Positions 8,047-15,600 of a stretch of DNA of 64,000 nt are shown one piece after another. The number at the start of each line of letters is the position of its first letter. The first letter of the stretch is position 1. Source of the DNA: Streptomyces sp. NRRL B-3428 (GTDB lineage Bacteria > Actinomycetota > Actinomycetes > Streptomycetales > Streptomycetaceae); the NCBI GenBank assembly GCA_000721375.1, contig JOGW01000008.1, positions 186,001 to 250,000 of the forward strand, written 5' to 3'. The notes beneath the pieces were generated by a model. The model had not been told where the DNA came from, did no database searches, and worked only from the letters and a program-made list of their open reading frames with translations. Made by a program: the position numbers and the translations under genes.

Positions 8047-8352
8047 CGTGCGGACGGGGTTGCGGTACCGACGACTGCCCCCGGGACTGCGGTAGCGGCG
8101 TCCGGTGCGGTGCAGCCCGAGATGGAACGCCGCGCCGCCCACGCTCGCGGTGAAGCTGAAGATGACGGTGCCGGCGACAGTACCGAAGAGGCCCAGGGCC
8201 GAAGCCAGCAGCGCACCGGAGACCACACCGAGCGCCGAGCCGGAGACCTGGGCGACGCTCATCGCCGGGGCTTTGGGCTCGGTATCCGTATCAGTGCGCT
8301 CCCTGCCGTGCCTCGTACCGCGCGGTGCCGCATGCCTCGCCGCCATGGTCAT
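7951..8352 (-). CDS. Small membrane protein, hypothetical
   Basis: This 133-residue protein has a charged N-terminal region, then two hydrophobic segments around residues 32-75 (SVAQVSGSALGVVSGALLAS and LGLFGTVAGTVIFSFTASVG), and a basic Arg-rich tail. The arrangement resembles a small uncharacterised actinomycete membrane protein type with a repeated Ala/Gly/Val hairpin. The ATG at 8352 has GGAGG eight bases upstream, which supports the start. The last 32 codons lie over the 3' end of the convergent DUF3048 gene, an unusually long convergent overlap. Its function is unknown. Confidence 0.6.
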   Translation of the reverse strand: MTMAARHAAPRGTRHGRERTDTDTEPKAPAMSVAQVSGSALGVVSGALLASALGLFGTVAGTVIFSFTASVGGAAFHLGLHRTGRRYRSPGGSRRYRNPVRTSSGARVHDPDLTVGEQQRLAVSVGVDRRFLG

Positions 8353-8665
8353 TCCGTGATCCTCCGCACATCGGGTGTCGTTGCCCTCGACCCTCGAAGC
8401 CATGGAGATGGATGGCATATGCAATTAGTTCGACGCGGAGTAGGCGCGCATAAGGATGCTGTGATCCATGGAGGTCAGCGAGGCGGGCACCTCGCCACCG
8501 CACCTAAAAATTCGGGAGAAACGGGCTAAACATCCCATTTCTCCGGGACCTTCAGCCCTGCGTCCAGCCTGCACTCCCCCAGAACCCCAACCACCCCTTC
8601 TCCCCCACCCGTTGAGCATTCGCGACCCCTCATCCGTACTCCCGGAGAAGACTCTGGGAGGCCCC
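8353..8665. other. Intergenic region between divergent genes
   Basis: No gene is seen here. The region carries the divergent start signals of the small membrane protein and the aminotransferase, a relatively AT-rich stretch at about 8410-8455, and a stem-loop at 8515-8544. The aminotransferase ribosome-binding site GGGAGG is at 8656-8661. Confidence 0.6.
8515..8544 (+). promoter_or_regulatory. Stem-loop in aminotransferase leader
   Basis: The arms GGAGAAACGGG (8515-8525) and CCCATTTCTCC (8534-8544) pair over 11 positions with one mismatch around an 8-base AT-rich loop. The element stands out from its GC-rich surroundings, 120 bases before the start codon. It could be an operator or an RNA leader structure; no known riboswitch pattern was recognised. 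Confidence 0.5.
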
Positions 8666-9883
8666 ATGCCCGACACCGGCAACGTCACCGCCCTCTTCCG
8701 CACGGCAACGGCGCACACCCCCTCGTACGCGACGCTCGACCGGGCGGCCGGAGGCGGCGGCGGGGTGATCGACTTCTGCATCCCGTGCAACCCGTACTTC
8801 CCCACGCCCGAGATGTTCGACGAGCTCGGCTCCCGGCTGCGCGAGATCCTCACGTACTACCCCAGCGGCGCGGACACCATCGCGGCCGAGCTCTGCGCCG
8901 TACTCGGTCTCCATCCGCAGACGGTCGCGATGGGCAACGGATCCACCGAACTCATCACCTGGATCGACCACTTGCTCGTCCGGGAGTCCCTAGCCGTCCC
9001 CGTCCCCACCTTCGGCCGCTGGACGGACCAGCCGATGGAAACCGGCAAGCGCGTCGACATGTTCCCGCTGCCCGAGCAGGCCGGATTCCAACTCGACCCG
9101 GCGGCGTTCGTCGAGTTCGTACGGCGCCGGGGTTCGCGCACGGCCGTGATCTGCAATCCCAACAACCCCGACGGCGGGCTGCTCCCCCGCCGTGCGGTGG
9201 TCGCGCTCCTCGACGCGCTGCAGGATCTCGAACTCGTCGTCGTCGACGAGTCGTTCCTGGAGTTCGCCGATGCGGAGGCGGAGCCGAGCGTCGCCGATGA
9301 GGCGGTGCTGCGGCCGAATGCGATCGTGCTGCGCAGCCTCGGCAAGAACTTCGGGCTGCACGGTGTGCGCTTCGGCTATCTGATCGCCAACCCGGGACTC
9401 GCCGGCAAGATCCGCGCCGCCCTGCCGAAGTGGAACCTCAACTCCTTCGCCGAGACCGTGGTCTTCCTGCTCGGCAAGTACCGCTCCGACTACGCGCACA
9501 GCCTGCGCCAGGTCTGCCGCGACCGGCAGGAGATGCTCTGGCATCTGAGCCGGCTGCCCGGCCTCACGGTCTATCCCTCGCAAGGCAATTTCCTCTACGT
9601 ACGCCTGCCCCAGGGCGTGGACGGCGCGGCCCTGCGCGATCGGCTGCTCACCACGCACGGCGTCCTCGTCCGCGAGTGCGGCAACAAGATCGGCTCGTCC
9701 AGCCGCTTCCTGCGCCTGGTGGTGCGACCGCAGCACGATGTGCAGCGGCTGCTCACGGGGCTGGAGCAGATCTTGTACGGGGGTGAGCTCCCGGCCGCCG
9801 ATCCGCACGGGTACGCCGCGCTGCGGCCCGCCGTGTACGGATCGGGCACGGCGGCGGTGGACCGCCTGGTCAGGGGCGCCTGA
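8666..9883 (+). CDS. PLP-dependent aminotransferase, class I/II (HisC-like)
   Basis: This 405-residue fold-type I PLP enzyme resembles histidinol-phosphate aminotransferases and CobD-type threonine-phosphate decarboxylases. Visible marks are the substrate/PLP region GNGSTELITWIDHLLV (about residue 92), AVICNPNNPDGGL (about 160), VVVDESFLEFAD (the PLP-nitrogen-binding Asp), and the Schiff-base lysine in LRSLGKNFGLHGVRFGY (about residue 227). The C-terminal small domain ends near residue 375 and is followed by a roughly 30-residue tail not usual in HisC. The gene sits alone between two DUF3048 genes and not with histidine or cobalamin genes, so the substrate is uncertain. Confidence 0.85.
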   Translation: MPDTGNVTALFRTATAHTPSYATLDRAAGGGGGVIDFCIPCNPYFPTPEMFDELGSRLREILTYYPSGADTIAAELCAVLGLHPQTVAMGNGSTELITWIDHLLVRESLAVPVPTFGRWTDQPMETGKRVDMFPLPEQAGFQLDPAAFVEFVRRRGSRTAVICNPNNPDGGLLPRRAVVALLDALQDLELVVVDESFLEFADAEAEPSVADEAVLRPNAIVLRSLGKNFGLHGVRFGYLIANPGLAGKIRAALPKWNLNSFAETVVFLLGKYRSDYAHSLRQVCRDRQEMLWHLSRLPGLTVYPSQGNFLYVRLPQGVDGAALRDRLLTTHGVLVRECGNKIGSSSRFLRLVVRPQHDVQRLLTGLEQILYGGELPAADPHGYAALRPAVYGSGTAAVDRLVRGA

Positions 9884-10022
9884 GCCGGCCGCCGGTCAGG
9901 GCTTACCCACAGACCCGCCCTAGTCCCCTCGGACCGCACGGGCAACCTCGTTCAGGCGATCACCGGGGCCGAACTGATTCGAACGGCCGGCGGTGGAGGA
10001 AGGCTGCGCCTGCACAGCCGCA

Positions 10023-10040
10023 GCGCGCCCGTGGGCGCGC
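10023..10040 (+). promoter_or_regulatory. Perfect GC palindrome before DUF3048 copy 2
   Basis: GCGCGCCC and GGGCGCGC pair perfectly around a GT centre. The element ends seven bases before the ribosome-binding site AAGGAG, so it could shape initiation of the next gene or bind a regulator. It is also close enough to be a chance GC-rich palindrome. Confidence 0.4.
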
Positions 10041-10059
10041 CCTGACAAGGAGCCCCGAT

Positions 10060-11100
10060 TTGTCCGCTCTCGCCACCGGGCGCCGTCGCCGTACGGTCCC
10101 GCTGCTCGCCCTGCTCGCCGCAGGCGCCCTCTCGCTCGGCGCCGCGCCGGCCGTAGACCGCCACGACCCCGTACCGCCGCAGGGCCCCGAGGCCACGGCG
10201 CTCGACGACTACAACTCGCTCGAGGCCTACCAGCAGGTCAAGGGGCCCTGGAAGGTCTCCCCGTACACCGGTCTGATGGCCAAACAGGGCCCGGTGCTCG
10301 CCGTGAAGTTCGACAACGCACGGCGGGCGCGGCCGCACCACAACCTCGACAAGGCCGACATCGTCTACGTCGAGAAGGTCGAGGGCGGGATGAGCCGCCT
10401 GATGGGGATGTACTCCAGCCAGATCCCCAAGAGCCTCGGCCCGGTGCGCAGCGCCCGTGAGTCCGACGTGGAACTGCTCCGGCAGTTCGGCCGGCCCGCG
10501 CTCGCGTACTCGGGCGTGCGCAGCTCGCTGGCGAAGTTCCTCAAGAAGTCGCCGATCTACGTGCGCTCGCACGGCGCCCTGCCGAAGGCCTACTTCCGCA
10601 CCCAGGACCGCTCCGCGCCGCACAACCTGTTCGTCCGTCCGGCCGCGATCCTGAAGTCGGCTCCGGACGCCTGGAAGCCCACCGACATCGGCTTCCGGTT
10701 CGGTCCCGCGCCCAAGGGCGGCAAGCCGACGGCCGAGCGCACGGTGCGCTACTCCTCGGCGAGCCACACGTTCCGCTGGTCGGCCGAGAAGAAGCGCTGG
10801 TTCGTCTCCTTCGACGGAGCGCCCGCACGGCTGACCAGCGGCAAGCAGATGAGCGCCCGCACCATCGTGATCCAGAAGGTGCAGATGCCGCCGTCGAAGT
10901 ACCGCGACGTCAACGGCGCCGTCACCCCGTACATCAAGACCGTCGGCAAGGGCTGGGCCACGGTCCTGCGGGACGGCAAGGCGTACCGGACGTGGTGGGA
11001 GCGGCCGAACCGGAAGAGCGGCACGACGTTCATCCAGAAGGGCGGCAAGCCGATGCCGTTCGCCCAGGGCCAGGTCTGGATCGTCTACGAGGACGCCTGA
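10060..11100 (+). CDS. DUF3048 exported protein (YerB-like), copy 2
   Basis: This 346-residue DUF3048 protein is a paralog of the gene at 7081. The TTG start is backed by a strong AAGGAG site seven bases upstream. The N-terminus RRRRTVPLLALLAAGALSLG followed by GAAPA is a standard signal peptide without a lipobox, so unlike copy 1 it should be secreted or only transiently anchored. Shared family blocks are VLAVKFDNARRARPHHNL, PVRSARESDVELLRQFGRPA, PHNLFVRPAAI and the end block FAQGQVWIVYED. The two paralogs flank the HisC-like gene in the same orientation. A terminator follows directly. Confidence 0.9.
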   Translation: MSALATGRRRRTVPLLALLAAGALSLGAAPAVDRHDPVPPQGPEATALDDYNSLEAYQQVKGPWKVSPYTGLMAKQGPVLAVKFDNARRARPHHNLDKADIVYVEKVEGGMSRLMGMYSSQIPKSLGPVRSARESDVELLRQFGRPALAYSGVRSSLAKFLKKSPIYVRSHGALPKAYFRTQDRSAPHNLFVRPAAILKSAPDAWKPTDIGFRFGPAPKGGKPTAERTVRYSSASHTFRWSAEKKRWFVSFDGAPARLTSGKQMSARTIVIQKVQMPPSKYRDVNGAVTPYIKTVGKGWATVLRDGKAYRTWWERPNRKSGTTFIQKGGKPMPFAQGQVWIVYEDA

Positions 11101-11111
11101 GTCGCACTTCT

Positions 11112-11145
11112 GGAGCGCGGCGGCCCGGTCGGGGCGCCGCGCTCC
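11112..11145 (+). terminator. Hairpin terminator after DUF3048 copy 2
   Basis: A perfect 11-base inverted repeat (11112-11122 and 11135-11145) around a 12-base loop begins 11 bases after the stop codon. There is no U tract. Confidence 0.75.
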
Positions 11146-11152
11146 GGCGTGT

Positions 11153-11158
11153 CTAGGG
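11153..11158 (+). promoter_or_regulatory. Minus-10 element TAGGGT, leaderless start
   Basis: The hexamer lies within about seven bases of the ATG of the N-formylglutamate amidohydrolase gene. In actinomycetes this spacing places the transcription start at or next to the start codon. Confidence 0.5.
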
Positions 11159-11165
11159 TGAGGCG

Positions 11166-11969
11166 ATGATCCCCCACGCGTCGCAGCCGGGCGCCTTCGC
11201 CGTACATCCGGGCGCCACGGACTCCCCCGTACTGCTGCATGTGCCGCACGGCGCGTGGGAGATTCCCGAGGCCGTACGCCGTGAGATCCTGCTCGACGAC
11301 GAGGCGCTGGCGGCCGAGGCCGGGCACATCACCGATGCGCACACCGGCGAGATCGCCGCGCACGCGGCCCGCACCGCCGAGGCCACGCCCTGGCGGTTCG
11401 TCAACCGGCTCTCGCGGCTGGTGATCGACCCCGAGCGTTTCCCCGACGAACGCGAGGAGATGCGGGCGGTCGGCATGGGCGCTGTCTACACCCGGACCAC
11501 GCACCGGGAGGCACTGCGGCCGGAAGGCTTCGATCCTGAGCCGTTGCTGGAGCGGTACTTCCATCCGTACGCCGCCGCCATGACGGAGGCCGTCGAGCAG
11601 CGGCTGGAGGCGGCCGGGCGTGCCGTGGTGATCGATGTGCACTCGTATCCGACCCGTGCGCTCCCCTACGAACTGCACGGCGAGGGCCTCAGGCCGCCCG
11701 TGTGCCTGGGCGTGGACCCCTTCCACACGCCGCCCGAACTGCTCGCACGCGCCGAGGAGATCTTCGCGCGCTTCGGAGGAACGGCGGTGAACACGCCGTT
11801 CGCCGGGACGTATGTCCCGCTGCGGTTCTACGGTCGCGAGGAACGGGTGCAGGCGCTGATGATCGAGATCCGGCGGGATCTGTACATGAGCGAGCCGGGT
11901 GGTCCGGCGCACGAAGGCGTACGGGAGCTGGGCGCGGCGCTCGCCGAGCTGGTGGCTCAACTCTCCTGA
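11166..11969 (+). CDS. N-formylglutamate amidohydrolase family protein
   Basis: This 267-residue protein of the N-formylglutamate amidohydrolase (HutG-like) family would release formate from N-formylglutamate or a related N-formyl or N-acyl amino acid. Family marks are VLLHVPHGAWEIP near the N-terminus (a metal-binding His), FVNRLSRLVIDPERFPDE, VVIDVHSYPTRALPYE, and the C-terminal MIEIRRDLYM, which together provide the expected zinc ligands and catalytic residues. No other histidine-use (hut) genes are nearby, so the true substrate may differ. The 3' end overlaps the convergent methyltransferase gene by 13 bases. Confidence 0.85.
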   Translation: MIPHASQPGAFAVHPGATDSPVLLHVPHGAWEIPEAVRREILLDDEALAAEAGHITDAHTGEIAAHAARTAEATPWRFVNRLSRLVIDPERFPDEREEMRAVGMGAVYTRTTHREALRPEGFDPEPLLERYFHPYAAAMTEAVEQRLEAAGRAVVIDVHSYPTRALPYELHGEGLRPPVCLGVDPFHTPPELLARAEEIFARFGGTAVNTPFAGTYVPLRFYGREERVQALMIEIRRDLYMSEPGGPAHEGVRELGAALAELVAQLS

Positions 11970-12697
11970 GCGGTCGGCTTGGTGGCCACCACCGCGCGGG
12001 CGCGCGGTGTGCCGTCGGCTCGCCGGCCGAGCCCGGGCAGGTCACGCAGGGAGACCTCGAAACCGGCCCCGGCCAGCTCCGCGGAGACCGTGCCCAGGCC
12101 GAAGCCCAGGTAGTACATGACGAACGGCGGCCGCCACACGGCGTTGCGCACGCGCATGACGGTGTCGAAGCCGAGCAGCATCCAGTACGCACGGGAGCGC
12201 ACCGGCGGCGGTGCGCCGATCGGGAAGACGAAGCTGCCGCCGGGGCGCAGCACGCGGAAAGCCTCGGCGAACAGGGCGGGCCGTTCGCGCGGCAGGAAAT
12301 GCCCGAACGCGCCGAAGCTGACGAGCAGATCGAACGCCTCGCCGAACGGCAGGGCGAGGGCGTCGCCCCGTACCCAGGCCACCTCCCCATCGCCGGCGCC
12401 GCTCCGCTCGCGCGCCTCGGTGAGCATGCCCGCGCTGAAGTCCACCCCGGTCACCCGCCCACGGCAGACCTCACGGAGCACGTCCACGCCCGCTCCCGTA
12501 CCGCAGCACAGGTCGAGGCCGCGCTCGAACGGGCCGAGCGCGTGCAGCACTTCGGCGACCTCGTCCAGGACGCGGTCAGGTGTGCGGAAGGGGGTGTGGT
12601 CGAACTTGGGCGCCAGGAGGTCGTAGCCGTGTTCCACGGAGGACAGGGCCTGGACGGTCAGTTCGCGCAGCGTGGGACCTTGGGGATCGAACATCAC
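11957..12697 (-). CDS. Class I SAM-dependent methyltransferase
   Basis: This 246-residue cytoplasmic methyltransferase has a Rossmann-type fold with motif I GLDLCCGTGAGVDVL near residue 60, motif II VTGVDFSAGMLTEAR, then WVRGDALALPFGEAFDLLVSF (post-II/III). These match the UbiE/Methyltransf_11 type. The substrate cannot be inferred. GTG (12697) and ATG (12694) are adjacent starts; a TATCCT minus-10 element five bases before the GTG and the lack of a ribosome-binding site suggest a leaderless transcript. Confidence 0.85.
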   Translation of the reverse strand: MMFDPQGPTLRELTVQALSSVEHGYDLLAPKFDHTPFRTPDRVLDEVAEVLHALGPFERGLDLCCGTGAGVDVLREVCRGRVTGVDFSAGMLTEARERSGAGDGEVAWVRGDALALPFGEAFDLLVSFGAFGHFLPRERPALFAEAFRVLRPGGSFVFPIGAPPPVRSRAYWMLLGFDTVMRVRNAVWRPPFVMYYLGFGLGTVSAELAGAGFEVSLRDLPGLGRRADGTPRARAVVATKPTAQES

Positions 12698-12793
12698 GGG
12701 TCAGGATAAGTGCAAGGCCGTCGTGAAAAGTGCAGGTGTTCATGGCCGGAGATGCCTTACTTCGGGGGCGGTGGCGCAGGTAGGAAGGAACCC

Positions 12794-13669
12794 ATGACTT
12801 CCGTAGGCGCCGTGTTCCGTCCCCAGTCCCCGCCCGAGCAGCTGCGTGAGGTGGCCCAGGCCGCCGAGGCCGCGGGACTCGACCAACTCTGGCTCTGGGA
12901 GGACTGCTTCCTCGAGAGCGGTATCGCCTCGGCCGCGGCCGCCCTCGCCTGGACCGAACGGCTGACCGTCGGCATCGGGCTGCTCCCGGTGCCGCTGCGC
13001 AACGCGGCCATCGCCTCCATGGAGGCGGCCACGATGCACCGTCTGTTCCCCGGCCGTTTCGTGCTCGGCATGGGCCATGGCGTGCAGAGCTGGATGGGGC
13101 AGGTGGGTGCGCGCGCCGAGTCGCCACTCACGCTGCTTCGTGAACACCTGGACGCGATGCGGGCGTTGCTGCGCGGCAAAACGGTGACGACCGAGGGCCG
13201 CTACGTCCGGCTCGACGCAGTGGCCCTCGACTGGCCGCCGACCGCGCCCGCTCCCGTGTTCGCCGGGGCGAAGGGGCCGCGCACGGTACGGCTCAGCGGT
13301 GAGGCCGCGGACGGCACGATCTTCGAGGCGTCCACCACTCCCGCGGATCTGCGGGCCGGGCTGCGGCTGATCGACGAGGGCCGGGCGGCCGCGGGGCGCA
13401 CCGGCGACCACCATGTCCTCGTCTACATGAACGCCGCGACCGGACCCGGCGCCGAGGACAGGCTGCGCCGCGAACTGGCCAGGGACGGACAGGACATCAC
13501 ACCCGGCCGCCTCGGCGCCGCGGGCGACGCGCAGACGGTCGCGAAGGCGGTGGAGCTGCTCGCCGAGGCGGGCGCCGACTCCGTGGTGCTGCAGCCGACG
13601 GCGGACGAGCCGGATCCGGTGGGGTTCGTGCGGTTCGTGGCCCAGGAGGTACGGCCGCTGGTCGGCTGA
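12794..13669 (+). CDS. LLM class flavin-dependent oxidoreductase
   Basis: This 291-residue luciferase-like monooxygenase-fold (TIM-barrel) enzyme is likely to use F420 or FMN. The start MTSVGAVFRPQSPPEQL follows AAGGAA at good spacing. Family features include the strand-1 region, LGMGHGVQSWMGQVG near residue 98, and VFAGAKGPRTVRLSGEAADG around residue 155, a pattern common to F420-dependent LLM proteins of actinomycetes. Length and domain layout are complete. The substrate is unknown. Four copies of a 20-base repeat follow the stop codon. Confidence 0.85.
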   Translation: MTSVGAVFRPQSPPEQLREVAQAAEAAGLDQLWLWEDCFLESGIASAAAALAWTERLTVGIGLLPVPLRNAAIASMEAATMHRLFPGRFVLGMGHGVQSWMGQVGARAESPLTLLREHLDAMRALLRGKTVTTEGRYVRLDAVALDWPPTAPAPVFAGAKGPRTVRLSGEAADGTIFEASTTPADLRAGLRLIDEGRAAAGRTGDHHVLVYMNAATGPGAEDRLRRELARDGQDITPGRLGAAGDAQTVAKAVELLAEAGADSVVLQPTADEPDPVGFVRFVAQEVRPLVG

Positions 13670-13748
13670 CGTACGCGGGCACAAGCCGAGGTAGACGGGC
13701 GCAAGCCCACGTACGCGAACACAAGCCCACGTACGCGGACACAAGAGG
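13669..13748. repeat. 20-base tandem repeat, four units
   Basis: Four head-to-tail units of 20 bases start at the last base of the oxidoreductase stop codon and fill the gap toward the convergent response-regulator gene. Units 1, 3 and 4 are close copies of acgtacgcgNNcacaag plus two or three bases; unit 2 is more diverged. The unit holds the palindrome ACGT/CGTACG. The array could be a slippage tract; no transcript role is evident. Confidence 0.85.
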
Positions 13749-13781
13749 GGCGAGGGCCGGCGCGCTCCGTAACCGGAGAAC

Positions 13782-14372
13782 TCAGCCCTCCCCCTCCTCC
13801 GCGAACTCCGACTCCGGCTTGTGGTCCTCGCACCGGTGGTCGGCCGGCCCCGGCTGCATGGGCACCCGCACATCGGGGTGCGGCAGCGGCACCGTGCCGT
13901 GCGGGGAGCCGGTGGCCTCCAACTGCGCGCGCAGTGACCGCAGTTCCACGTCCTGGAGGCGCACCTGTATGTCCAGGGCCTGCATCCGCCGGCGCTGCGC
14001 CAGGAGATAGCGCACCTTCATCCGCAGCGACCAGGGGTCGACCGGTTTCATCACCAGATCGGCCACACCCAACCGGTAGGCGACACGCGCCAGTTCACTG
14101 TCCCGCCCGAAACCGGTCAGCAGGATCACCGGAATGTGCTGGGTCTGCTCCACGCGCTGCATATAGCGCACCACGTCGAGACCGCTCACCTGCGGCATCA
14201 CGACATCGAGCAGCACCAGACCGATTCCGCCGCGCAGTACCGCCTTCAGCGCGTCATTGCCGCTGGTCGCCCGCTCCAACGGCAGGCCGAGCGGCGCCAG
14301 CGCGCTCTCCAGGGCGAACAGGTTGTCCTCGTGATCGTCGACAAGGAGAACCCTCTCTTCACCACCCGGCAT
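13782..14372 (-). CDS. Stand-alone response-regulator receiver protein
   Basis: This 196-residue cytoplasmic protein has one CheY-like receiver domain (about residues 6-125). Visible residues are the acidic pair in VLLVDDHEDN, the phospho-acceptor Asp in LVLLDVVMPQVSG, the Thr in VILLTGFG, and the Lys in LVMKPVDP. After it, residues 125-160 form a coiled coil (LLAQRRRMQALDIQVRLQDV), then a short His-rich tail. There is no DNA-binding output domain, so it probably signals by protein contact. An in-frame upstream start at 14486 would add 38 residues but lacks receiver-family support. No histidine kinase is adjacent. Confidence 0.85.
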   Translation of the reverse strand: MPGGEERVLLVDDHEDNLFALESALAPLGLPLERATSGNDALKAVLRGGIGLVLLDVVMPQVSGLDVVRYMQRVEQTQHIPVILLTGFGRDSELARVAYRLGVADLVMKPVDPWSLRMKVRYLLAQRRRMQALDIQVRLQDVELRSLRAQLEATGSPHGTVPLPHPDVRVPMQPGPADHRCEDHKPESEFAEEGEG

Positions 14373-14528
14373 ACCACAGCCCCCTCGCTCACATGTCCAG
14401 GGTAGATGGGTGAGCGGCCGAGCAGGCGTGGATACGGAAAGGGGTTCACGGCTTCCCGGGGCAAGCGGCACATCGGCGGACATCACTCATCTACGACGGC
14501 GTACGCGGACAGCCCCACCAGGACCCAT

Positions 14529-14557
14529 TGACCTCGCCCGTTCATCAACCTAGCCTC
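14529..14557 (+). promoter_or_regulatory. Promoter of the glucarate operon
   Basis: TTGACC at 14529-14534, a 17-base spacer and TAGCCT at 14552-14557 make a good vegetative sigma-factor (HrdB-type) promoter about 45 bases before the first gene of the operon. Confidence 0.7.
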
Positions 14558-14579
14558 CATCCTCATACGCGAACGCCGT

Positions 14580-14597
14580 CTACATATGGGGATGTAG
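14580..14597 (+). promoter_or_regulatory. Inverted repeat CTACAT-N6-ATGTAG over the RBS
   Basis: The perfect 6-base arms enclose ATGGGG, which supplies the probable ribosome-binding GGGG of the first glucarate gene. It may be an operator or an RNA hairpin that occludes the ribosome-binding site. Confidence 0.5.
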
Positions 14598-14600
14598 TTC

Positions 14601-15551
14601 ATGACAGAGATCAAGGGCCGACAGGCGGAGGTCATCGGGAGGTTGCGCGAGGGCATGGCGCGCGGCGTGCTCTCCTTTCCCCTGACCAGCTTCCACGAGG
14701 ACGGCGCGCTGGATCTCGCGGGCTACCGGGCCTATCTGGAGCGGCAGTTGGCGAGCGAGCCGGGGGCGGTCTTCCCCGCATGCGGTACAGGTGAGTTCCA
14801 CGCGCTGAACGAGGACGAGTACCGCGCGGTCGTCGAGGCGACCGTGGAGATCGCCGCGGGACGGCTGCCCGTGGTCGCGGGGATCGGCTACGGCTGGGCG
14901 CAAGCGCTGCGTTTCGCGCGGATCGCCGAAGACGCGGGCGCGGACGGCCTGTTGGTGCTGCCCCACTACCTGGTGACCGCCCCCGAGGCCGGCCTGGTGG
15001 AGCAGCTGCGCCGGATCGCGGCCGGCACCTCGCTGCCCCTGATCGCCTACCAGCGCGGCCAGGTCGCCTTCAGCGCCGCCGGGGTACGCGCCATCGCCGA
15101 GATCCCCAGGGTCATCGGCCTCAAGGACGGGCACAGCGACCTCGACCGGCTGCGCCGCCTCACGTTCGCCGCACCCGACGGCTTTCTCTTCTTCAACGGC
15201 GCGCCCACCGCGGAGATCCAGGCGCGGGCGTACGCGACCGTCGGAGTCCCCGCGTACTCCTCGGCGGTGCACGCCTTCGCACCCGAGATCGCCGACACCT
15301 TCTTCGCGGCTCTGCGGGCGGGCGACACGGCCAACACCGACAGGCTTCTTCGCGAGTTCTACGTCCCGCTGGTCGAGCTGCGCGACACCGTCCCCGGCTA
15401 CTCGGTCTCGCTGGTCAAGGCGGCCGCCCGACTGCGCGGCCTGCCCGTCGGCCCGGTGCGTGCACCGCTCATCGACCCCTCACCGGCCGATCTCGCCGTA
15501 CTGGAAGAACTCCTGGACACCGGACTGCAGTTGGCCGGCGCCTCCCGCTGA
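14601..15551 (+). CDS. kdgD: 5-dehydro-4-deoxyglucarate dehydratase
   Basis: This 316-residue DHDPS-superfamily enzyme converts 5-keto-4-deoxyglucarate to 2-oxoglutarate semialdehyde with loss of water and CO2. It has a TIM-barrel fold, with GVLSFPLTSFHEDGALD near the N-terminus, FPACGTGEFHALNEDEYRAV (the family GTGE motif), and the Schiff-base lysine in VIGLKDGHSDLDRL near residue 177. The SFPLT and CGTGE blocks separate KdgD from plain dihydrodipicolinate synthase. It is the first gene of a three-gene unit with a GntP permease and glucarate dehydratase, which confirms the pathway. The aldehyde dehydrogenase for the next step is not in this operon. Confidence 0.9.
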   Translation: MTEIKGRQAEVIGRLREGMARGVLSFPLTSFHEDGALDLAGYRAYLERQLASEPGAVFPACGTGEFHALNEDEYRAVVEATVEIAAGRLPVVAGIGYGWAQALRFARIAEDAGADGLLVLPHYLVTAPEAGLVEQLRRIAAGTSLPLIAYQRGQVAFSAAGVRAIAEIPRVIGLKDGHSDLDRLRRLTFAAPDGFLFFNGAPTAEIQARAYATVGVPAYSSAVHAFAPEIADTFFAALRAGDTANTDRLLREFYVPLVELRDTVPGYSVSLVKAAARLRGLPVGPVRAPLIDPSPADLAVLEELLDTGLQLAGASR

Positions 15552-15600
15552 CCCCGCCCCCCACGGCAACCACCCCCACTCCATCGCACAAGGAAGTGCC

